From: an uncultured archaeon
GTDB lineage: Archaea > Nanobdellota > Nanobdellia > Woesearchaeales > ARS49
Direction of reading: 5' to 3'
Length of the DNA stretch: 10,689 nt
NCBI GenBank assembly: GCA_902385765.1
Contig: CABMGU010000063.1
Coordinates: forward strand, 1 to 10,689
Part shown: piece after piece, positions 5,557-10,689 of the stretch
Position numbering within the stretch: position 1 is the stretch's first letter
Layout of the letters: each line of letters opens with the position of its first letter
Program-made: the position numbers and the translations under genes
Notes under the pieces: generated by a model
Databases searched by the model: none
Told to the model about the DNA's origin: nothing
Seen by the model: only the letters and a program-made list of their open reading frames with translations

Positions 5557-6587
5557 CAAACATCTTCGCAGTAGCGGTTCCAGCAGAAAAACCACAATAC
5601 ATTTTCTGCGCAGCAGACTCGCAGGCAACCAGCTCAAGAGATTTCACCAAAGACTCAAAAGCACAAAAAATGGTGCAAAGAGGAAACAATATATTGATGG
5701 ATACAGGCTCTGCAGCAGCCGCACAAATTGTTTACGAGAAACTTCTTGGAATGGATTTGCCTCCTCAGGCAATGGCAGAATTCATACTTAAAGAAACGGA
5801 AGATTTGGCTAAAAAACTGGAAGAAAGCCATGCAACCTCGGCAATCTTTGTATGCGGAAAAAACAATGACAACCTAGAAATGTACGTTGTTGAACTGAGC
5901 AATGAGCAAACTCCAGAAGGACCAATAACCAGAGGAATCGACCAGGTTAAACAACCAATATTCAGCAGAGGAAGCGGTTCCAGACACGTCATTCCAGCAT
6001 TAGCCCGCGATTACGAAAAAGGATTTTTCATACAACCAAAAACGCCCCTTGAAGCACTTGCACTATGCTTCGGTGTAGGAGCAAAAGCAGACACAGATAT
6101 GGCTGTTAATGAAAAACTACAGCTAGGCATCGTGTCAAAAACACCTACCCGTTTAATACTTCCACCGAGCGTCACCAATTATTCCACACCCGAATGTAAC
6201 CATTACTACACAAATCTAACAGGACACAGATTTGATGCGAGCGACAAGCTCACAAAACAAAGAGAAGACGAACTAATAACCATAAGCAGATGCCTTGACG
6301 ATTTCTACCTGGCACTGGAAACAGAAATGCACAGACTATTATCAACAGACATCCGTTCAAATCAGGCACACAGCAAATTCAAAATCGGAGAGGCAGACGT
6401 TGACAGGTATCTTGCGCATGTAAAAGACAGACAGGAAACAGCCAAACGTGCACAATATTTGCTTGACGCATTCATTAAGGGCGGACTGAAAGCAATGAAT
6501 GACGCAACAAGGGCATTCTATAAGAATCAGGAGGAAATCTTTAAAATCGCAGAGCAAATCACATCACTGGCAGAGCAAAAAACTTAG
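5553..6587 (+). CDS. Proteasome/HslV-like Ntn hydrolase with helical C-terminal extension
   Basis: Residues 2-195 follow the proteasome beta/HslV pattern. Thr2, exposed once Met1 is removed, would be the nucleophile. A-A-D22-S-Q-A-T matches the Asp17 motif, K39-M matches the Lys33 position, and T-G52-S the glycine after the first strands. GSGS (140-143) matches the Ser129 loop and D180 the Asp166 position, although the Ser169 equivalent appears to be Met. There is no propeptide, as in HslV and unlike most proteasome beta subunits. After the core comes about 150 residues of mainly charged helix (196-344), absent from proteasome subunits and probably used for assembly or partner binding. The gene overlaps the sigma-like gene by ATGA and must share its promoter. 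No AAA+ unfoldase is in view. Likely role: peptidase or amidohydrolase; the substrate is unknown. Confidence 0.72.
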   Translation: MTNIFAVAVPAEKPQYIFCAADSQATSSRDFTKDSKAQKMVQRGNNILMDTGSAAAAQIVYEKLLGMDLPPQAMAEFILKETEDLAKKLEESHATSAIFVCGKNNDNLEMYVVELSNEQTPEGPITRGIDQVKQPIFSRGSGSRHVIPALARDYEKGFFIQPKTPLEALALCFGVGAKADTDMAVNEKLQLGIVSKTPTRLILPPSVTNYSTPECNHYYTNLTGHRFDASDKLTKQREDELITISRCLDDFYLALETEMHRLLSTDIRSNQAHSKFKIGEADVDRYLAHVKDRQETAKRAQYLLDAFIKGGLKAMNDATRAFYKNQEEIFKIAEQITSLAEQKT

Positions 6588-6949
6588 CTTCTCTTCTTCA
6601 AATACCAATTAACCAAAAACAAAATCCCGATAAGAAACGCAGGACCTGCAATCATCGTGGACCAGAGCAAAGCAAGATGCCATTCAACCCTGGACATCGC
6701 AGAAATGATATACAATAAACCAGCCAGAATGAAAACAACCCCTCCAACAATCTCATACTTCCACGAGATTATCAGAACAACCAGCAAGACAAGCACAGGA
6801 ATATTGTGCATAAACATGCCCAGAACAGTGCCCCAGAAATCATACCCTGCATCAAAAATGTCCAAAGAAAACATAGCGAGGAAAAGAAGGAACAAAATGG
6901 ACAAGATTCTCGGAGACCAATAGATAAACCTGTTAACCCTCTTTTTCAT
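6584..6949 (-). CDS. Small four-helix membrane protein (DUF7670-like)
   Basis: This 121-residue membrane protein has a basic N-terminus (MKKRVNRF) and about four hydrophobic helices, roughly at residues 11-29, 44-62, 66-82 and 92-114, ending in the basic tail KKRS. The ISWKYEIVGG-x-x-F-I-x-x-G segment after the second helix is a pattern I associate with small uncharacterised membrane proteins of the DUF7670 type. A longer version from a GTG at 6988 exists, but it would swallow the TATA box at 6971-6979, which sits 22-30 bases before the ATG at 6949. The ATG is therefore chosen. Its stop overlaps the stop of the convergent Ntn-hydrolase gene by 3 bases of shared sequence. Function unknown. Confidence 0.72.
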   Translation of the reverse strand: MKKRVNRFIYWSPRILSILFLLFLAMFSLDIFDAGYDFWGTVLGMFMHNIPVLVLLVVLIISWKYEIVGGVVFILAGLLYIISAMSRVEWHLALLWSTMIAGPAFLIGILFLVNWYLKKRS

Positions 6950-6970
6950 AACTGCGAGAAACCTGTTTTG

Positions 6971-6979
6971 ATATATTAA
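6971..6979 (-). promoter_or_regulatory. TATA box that fixes the start of the small membrane protein
   Basis: The minus strand reads TTAATATAT, 22-30 bases before the ATG at 6949. It fits a leaderless transcript and argues against the GTG start at 6988. Confidence 0.5.
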
Positions 6980-7003
6980 CCTTGTCACGCACTAAAGCAA
7001 AAG

Positions 7004-7057
7004 ATATATAATGTAGTATTTAATCATATTAAACAATAATAAAAGAAAAAGAGTGAT
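7004..7057 (+). promoter_or_regulatory. Promoter, palindrome and ribosome-binding site of the reductase pair
   Basis: ATATATAA at 7004-7011 is a good TATA box. It is followed by the near-palindrome TTAAT-CAT-ATTAA at 7020-7032, which would lie at the expected transcription start and could be an operator. GAGTGAT at 7051-7057 is a Shine-Dalgarno site 3 bases before a TTG start codon. The leader of roughly 28 bases makes this one of the few leadered genes here. Confidence 0.5.
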
Positions 7058-7060
7058 ACT

Positions 7061-8215
7061 TTGGCATTTGACTTTATTGTTCTGGGCTCAACCGGAATGC
7101 AGGGAAGAATCGTTGTCAGAGACCTTTTGGAAACAGGCTATTCTGTATTGCTGTGCGGAAGAGACAAATCAAGAGTAATGCATTTCTTAAACGTCCACAA
7201 GAAAAAAACAGAATTCAGATATATCGAAGCAACCAAAATCAAGACAATAATCAATGCCATAAAATATTCCAAGTCAGATGTCGTAATAAACTGCATGGAA
7301 GGAGACTGGAATTACGAAGTCTTCAAGGTATGCGCCAGGCTCGGAGTAAACTGCATTGATTTAGGCTCTGAAATCCCGGTCACCAAAAAACAATTCTCGC
7401 TTAACAAAATCATGAAAAAGAAAAACCTAATCGGCATCACAGGCATAGGGTCAGTGCCAGGCATCGGCAATATAATGCTCAGGTATGCCTCTGAAAAATT
7501 CGACACCATATCGGATATCACCCTTGGATTTGCCTGGGATTCAAACATAAAGGAATTTGTTGTTCCGTTCTCCATCGAAAGCGTGCTTGAAGAATTCACA
7601 GACCGCGCGCCCGTAGTAAAAAACCGTCATTTCAAATACAAGATTCCACTCAGCAGCATAATCAAAGAAAATCACCGATATATCGGCGCAGAAAAAGAGA
7701 TTCTCGTCAGGCATCCTGAACAATACACTTTTTTGCATTATTTCAGCAAGAAAGGCCTTGAGAACATCAAGTTTTATGCCGGATTTCCCGAACATTCCTT
7801 CAGAATGATTTTAAGCCTCATAAAACTGGGATTCGCAAGCAAAAAGGAGGTAAATTATTTTAATAAAAAAATAAAACCGATAAACTTCCTGACACAGATG
7901 CTTAAAAACCTGGGAGTCCCTAAAGGGTATACTGAAAAAGAAAACCTTTGGGTGCACATACTCGGCAAAAAGAACGGGAAGCAGAAGAATGTCTTAATGG
8001 AGTGCCTGGTGCCTCCATTAAGAGGCTGGGAAAGCAGCGGTTGCAACATTGATACCGGTTTTCCTGCAAGCATTCTTGCCCAGATGGTGAAAAAAGGAAA
8101 CATAATGGAAAGAGGAAGTTTTTCCCCTGAAACAGGAATTCCCCCAAATCTTTTTTTCAAATGGCTCAGAAAGAAGAAAATAATGATTTATGAAAATGGA
8201 AAGGCGGTAAACTAA
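7061..8215 (+). CDS. Saccharopine dehydrogenase-family NAD(P)-dependent reductase (first of pair)
   Basis: This 384-residue protein begins with a Rossmann fold: strand FDFIVLG, then G9-S-T-G12-M-Q-G15 for the dinucleotide and GRD at 33-35 after the second strand, where an arginine often favours NADP. The central G-x-G-S-V-P-G-I-G-N stretch and the C-terminal S-P-E-T-G-I-P-P segment are typical of saccharopine dehydrogenase-like enzymes (COG1748), which join or split amino acids and amines through a C-N bond. The start is TTG at 7061, supported by GAGTGAT and by the Rossmann strand immediately after it; the next ATG lies inside the glycine loop. The stop TAA shares its last base with the ATG of a paralogue, so the two are co-translated. 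Lysine, opine-like or polyamine (carboxyspermidine-type) substrates are all possible. Confidence 0.82.
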   Translation: MAFDFIVLGSTGMQGRIVVRDLLETGYSVLLCGRDKSRVMHFLNVHKKKTEFRYIEATKIKTIINAIKYSKSDVVINCMEGDWNYEVFKVCARLGVNCIDLGSEIPVTKKQFSLNKIMKKKNLIGITGIGSVPGIGNIMLRYASEKFDTISDITLGFAWDSNIKEFVVPFSIESVLEEFTDRAPVVKNRHFKYKIPLSSIIKENHRYIGAEKEILVRHPEQYTFLHYFSKKGLENIKFYAGFPEHSFRMILSLIKLGFASKKEVNYFNKKIKPINFLTQMLKNLGVPKGYTEKENLWVHILGKKNGKQKNVLMECLVPPLRGWESSGCNIDTGFPASILAQMVKKGNIMERGSFSPETGIPPNLFFKWLRKKKIMIYENGKAVN

Positions 8216-9390
8216 TGAAAATTTTGGTACTCGGACACGGTGCAATCGGTTCTGTTTTGGCAAAACTCCTGCAAAAAGAGGCAGGCGTCAAATTAGTAAT
8301 TTCTGCAGATATATGCTTCAAGGAAGTGAAAAAATTCGAGAAACTGCACCAAATCAGCATAAATCTGGCAAACAAGGCTGAATTTGCAGGTATTTTGGAT
8401 AAATACAATCCTGATTTGGTCATAAATGCGATATCTCCAAATTTTAATTCTGACATACTCAATGAATGCGTTAAAGCAGGCATAAATTACATGGATATGG
8501 CTGCGTGCTGGGAGCCTGATACTGACAAGAATGCAGTATGCCCCTATAAGATTGAACAGTTTGATTTCGACAAGCAGTTCAGGTCAAAAAACATCCTGGG
8601 GCTGATAGAGTCAGGCGTTTCTCCAGGCATGACAAATCTTTTTGTCAGGGAATGCGCTGATGAATTTGACGAGGTTGAAGACGTCAAAATAAGGCTCGTT
8701 GATTATTCAGGCAGTGATAAATTAAGTCTTGCCTGGTCCAAGGAATCGCTGCTGGATGAAATCGGCGCAAAGCCTCTCATATACAAAGATGGAAAATTCA
8801 AGATAATGGAGCCATTCTCCTCCCCAGAAGATTACGAATTTCCAGCGCCATACGGAAAGAAAAAAGTCAACATAATCTGCCAGGACGAAATCGGAACAAT
8901 CCCGTTTTTCATCAAACTCAAAAATATAGACATAAAAGACTACGATGACCAAGTCGATATCCATAAATTCCTTTATGAGCTCGGGCTTATCTCAAAGAAA
9001 AAAATAAAATTCGGAGATATGGAAATATCACCTTTTGAATTCGTGAATAAAGTCCTGCCCGACGTCTCGTTCAACAATGAAGACCCGAAATTCAATGAAG
9101 CCCAATTTGCGTTTGCCGTTGAGGTAAAGGGCAAAATAAAAGGAAAAACGAGCAAAATAAGATATTTTGTGCTGTTCCCAAATCAGAAAGAAATCAACAA
9201 GCTCGGCCTGAATGCAAACTTCATATCCTATCCGACAGCACTTTCAGCCAAAATATTCGCGATGGCAATACCAAAAATAAAAACAAAAGGCATCATTCCG
9301 CCAGAAGCACTGGACAAGGAGATAAGAAAATTCGCACTTTCTGAATTAGACAAGACAAAAGGCGTAATAGTCAAGAAAGAAAGACTGTAA
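8215..9390 (+). CDS. Saccharopine dehydrogenase-family NAD(P)-dependent reductase (second of pair)
   Basis: This 391-residue paralogue of the preceding gene starts with KILVLG-H-G-A-I-G (GxGxxG at 7-12) and has the family segment ESGVSPGMTN at 132-141, which corresponds to the G-x-x-P-G-x-x-N loop of saccharopine and carboxyspermidine dehydrogenases. The N-terminal Rossmann domain is followed by the catalytic alpha/beta domain of about 200 residues and a return to the Rossmann fold near the C-terminus (YPTALSAKIFAMA). GGCGGT lies a few bases before the ATG, and the ATG overlaps the preceding TAA by one base. Two different members in tandem suggest a heteromer or successive steps on related substrates. 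Sequence alone does not separate lysine metabolism from polyamine synthesis. Confidence 0.85.
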   Translation: MKILVLGHGAIGSVLAKLLQKEAGVKLVISADICFKEVKKFEKLHQISINLANKAEFAGILDKYNPDLVINAISPNFNSDILNECVKAGINYMDMAACWEPDTDKNAVCPYKIEQFDFDKQFRSKNILGLIESGVSPGMTNLFVRECADEFDEVEDVKIRLVDYSGSDKLSLAWSKESLLDEIGAKPLIYKDGKFKIMEPFSSPEDYEFPAPYGKKKVNIICQDEIGTIPFFIKLKNIDIKDYDDQVDIHKFLYELGLISKKKIKFGDMEISPFEFVNKVLPDVSFNNEDPKFNEAQFAFAVEVKGKIKGKTSKIRYFVLFPNQKEINKLGLNANFISYPTALSAKIFAMAIPKIKTKGIIPPEALDKEIRKFALSELDKTKGVIVKKERL

Positions 9391-9393
9391 AAA

Positions 9394-9525
9394 TCACTTT
9401 TTGGATTTCACAAGCAGTCCCAGGAAAAACAGGAAGAATGCAAAGAACGCATAATATGCAGGCCCGTATAAGTATCCCAGGAAACCCAAACATCCAAGAA
9501 AACCCCAATACCAGTTAAATTGCAT
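9394..9525 (-). CDS. 43-residue membrane peptide
   Basis: The minus strand encodes 43 residues starting MQFNWYWGFLGCLGFLGYL, then a Y-G-P-A-Y-Y turn, a second hydrophobic helix (FFAFFLFFLGLLV) and the basic tail KSKK. The pattern of two short helices with W/Y/G-rich first half resembles small two-helix membrane proteins seen in bacteria and archaea. The ATG is preceded by a TATA box (9547-9555) at 22-30 bases, so it is probably leaderless. It ends 3 bases from the convergent reductase stop, and five T's follow on its strand. No function can be assigned. Confidence 0.72.
   Translation of the reverse strand: MQFNWYWGFLGCLGFLGYLYGPAYYAFFAFFLFFLGLLVKSKK
9398..9402 (+). terminator. Short T-run after the reductase pair
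   Basis: Five T's begin 8 bases after the reductase stop at 9390, and the opposite strand has five T's (9389-9393) directly after the stop of the membrane peptide. Both convergent transcripts could end here. Confidence 0.35.
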
Positions 9526-9546
9526 AAGAGCAGTATAAGGCAAGGG

Positions 9547-9555
9547 TATTTAAAT
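9547..9555 (-). promoter_or_regulatory. TATA box of the 43-residue membrane peptide
   Basis: The minus strand reads ATTTAAATA, 22-30 bases before the ATG at 9525. This is a strong archaeal TATA element giving a leaderless message. Confidence 0.55.
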
Positions 9556-9592
9556 TATGCAGTTTGTCAGAACATCACTGCAACACAAACAC

Positions 9593-9599
9593 TTATTAA
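9593..9599 (+). promoter_or_regulatory. TATA-like element of the CarS-like gene
   Basis: TTATTAA lies 24-30 bases before the ATG at 9623, with no Shine-Dalgarno site between. This fits a leaderless start, diverging from the small membrane peptide gene. Confidence 0.45.
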
Positions 9600-9622
9600 C
9601 CAAACTTTACAGCCTTAACTGA

Positions 9623-10689
9623 ATGAATGCAGTCATTTTCGCTCTCGCACTCGTTATAGCAAACGCCTTAATGGTACCAAGCAGGCACCTCGGCAGCCAC
9701 CAGATATCACGCGTTTTTGGCAAAAGCAGAACCTGGGAAGGCGCAATAATCTTCACAACAACAGCCACAATACTCCTGTCAATCTCTGGTTTTAGTTTTA
9801 CTTTTCCCGTAATCGCAATCCTCGGATACGCAGGAACACTCCTAAATTCCTACGCAAAACGCAAGCTCGACCTGAAAACAGGAGAAAGCCTTGTCCCATC
9901 TGACCAGATAGACTACATAATACTCCCGCTCATCTTCCAAATGCACATCGCACCAGCCCTAATATTCGCAGCACAAGCATTGCCGATTGCGTTTTTCGCG
10001 CATTTCATCGGAAGCCTGGCATTAAGCCCATTCTTCAAAACACAAAATGACTGGATATCGCTAAAGTCAAAATTCCTGCCATCATCAATCTGCTTTTTCC
10101 TTGCAGCAGCAACACTCGGCTCGATGTACGCAGGCAACATAGCATACACATTAATCAACCCAATACTCTTTGGCACAAGCGTAGGAAAAACAGCACTATT
10201 TCTATTCGGAATGTCAGCCATACTGCTGCCCTGGAAACTAAAGCCAAACAAGAAATGGCTCGCAATTGCAGCAATAACACTATGCGTGATAACAGCAACG
10301 CTCGGACATATTGAAGCAAAAGCACTCAATGAAAAAAACCTGCCAGAAGACCAAATCAGCACAATGAAAGGCATAAAAGACGTCCACTTCACAGTCTACG
10401 AGCCGTCAACAGGCGTCAAATACAGCACAACAACAACATACCACACGCACCTGCTAAAAGGGATAACCTGCCTGATACCATTCAATGACATGGACTTATG
10501 CAGCCCTGTAACACACCTTATAGACAAAAACAAACTCATACTTCCAGGAATCCTGTTCGCACTCGCAATATTGCTCTCACTTTTAGCTTGTTATTCAGCA
10601 CAAGGACTTCAAAGAATAAAAATCGGAATAGCGCTAATCTGCCTGCTCATATCAACAATAGACGGAGGAATTTTCACACCACAATTCGG
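9623..10689 (+). CDS. CDP-archaeol synthase-like membrane protein, extended (partial)
   Basis: The frame is open from ATG 9623 to the window edge, at least 355 residues. Residues 1-120 follow CDP-archaeol synthase (CarS, DUF46), which makes CDP-archaeol from CTP and an unsaturated archaetidic acid during ether-lipid synthesis. The matches are IAN at 12-14, TWEG at 37-40, S-Y-A-K79-R80-K near 76-81, G-E-S at 87-89 and D94-Q-I-D97, the counterpart of the D-x-x-D metal site. The Asp normally found after Gly in the G-D-x-x-x-S-x-x-K-R motif appears to be Thr72. CarS is usually about 170 residues. Here further helices continue, followed by a polar stretch (about 235-310) and more helices (about 313-345). 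It could be a CarS with an extra membrane domain or a divergent relative on another lipid substrate. A CDP-archaeol role is plausible but unproven. Confidence 0.68.
   Translation, partial: MNAVIFALALVIANALMVPSRHLGSHQISRVFGKSRTWEGAIIFTTTATILLSISGFSFTFPVIAILGYAGTLLNSYAKRKLDLKTGESLVPSDQIDYIILPLIFQMHIAPALIFAAQALPIAFFAHFIGSLALSPFFKTQNDWISLKSKFLPSSICFFLAAATLGSMYAGNIAYTLINPILFGTSVGKTALFLFGMSAILLPWKLKPNKKWLAIAAITLCVITATLGHIEAKALNEKNLPEDQISTMKGIKDVHFTVYEPSTGVKYSTTTTYHTHLLKGITCLIPFNDMDLCSPVTHLIDKNKLILPGILFALAILLSLLACYSAQGLQRIKIGIALICLLISTIDGGIFTPQF

Noticed and set aside
5553..6587. Anbu-type bacterial proteasome homologue
   Set aside because: The known Anbu neighbours (transglutaminase, alpha-E and ATP-grasp proteins) are absent, and the long C-terminal extension does not fit, although the catalytic core is related.
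6950..6988. GTG start adding 13 residues to the small membrane protein
   Set aside because: It would include the TATA box at 6971-6979, and the ATG at 6949 is directly followed by the typical basic MKKR start.
9913..10392. 159-residue minus-strand ORF
   Set aside because: It lies opposite the CarS-like coding frame, which has clear family motifs and codon bias; the reverse frame is open only because of A-ending codons on the other strand.
1..10689. CRISPR array, insertion sequence or rRNA/tRNA genes
   Set aside because: No regularly spaced repeats, transposase motifs, terminal inverted repeats with target duplications or tRNA-like arms were seen on either strand.

Overview
The window looks like an archaeal chromosome, most likely a small-genome DPANN-type lineage such as Woesearchaeota or Pacearchaeota. 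That placement is inferred from gene content, with no marker gene to fix it. The archaeal signs are A/T-rich TATA boxes 22 to 31 bases upstream of start codons that mostly lack a leader, T-run ends, occasional Shine-Dalgarno-like sites, very tight gene packing with ATGA overlaps, and a CDP-archaeol-synthase-like gene. There is no stretch of more than 300 bases without a gene.

Left to right: the tail of an unknown gene (2-115); a three-gene ABC exporter operon on the + strand (214-2909: one ATPase and two six-helix permeases), with a striking four-way-junction fold of 86 bases in the ATPase-permease gap (1206-1291). Next come a 46-codon minus-strand ORF (2906-3046) and a minus-strand radical SAM enzyme with a twitch/SPASM-like tail (3179-4144). 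A minus-strand pair follows, a seven-helix membrane protein and an overlapping winged-helix regulator (5114 down to 4204).

A divergent TATA box then drives the most unusual unit. This is a two-gene operon in which a protein resembling bacterial sigma-70 region 2 (5206-5556) overlaps by ATGA a proteasome/HslV-like Ntn hydrolase (5553-6587). The hydrolase would expose its catalytic threonine simply by losing Met1, and it carries a helical C-terminal extension of about 150 residues. Archaea use TBP/TFB and have no sigma factors, so this pairing is the best candidate for an undescribed system.

The right part holds a convergent four-helix membrane protein (6584-6949), a translationally coupled pair of paralogous saccharopine-dehydrogenase-family reductases (7061-9390), a 43-residue membrane peptide on the minus strand (9394-9525), and the start of a CDP-archaeol-synthase-like membrane protein with a long extra multi-helix C-terminal part that runs off the window (9623-10689).

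Two start codons are set from promoter position: 5206 rather than an upstream ATG, and 6949 rather than an upstream GTG. The radical SAM gene and its small neighbour use T-ending codons much more than the C/A-ending ABC and CarS-like genes, which hints at a separate origin.
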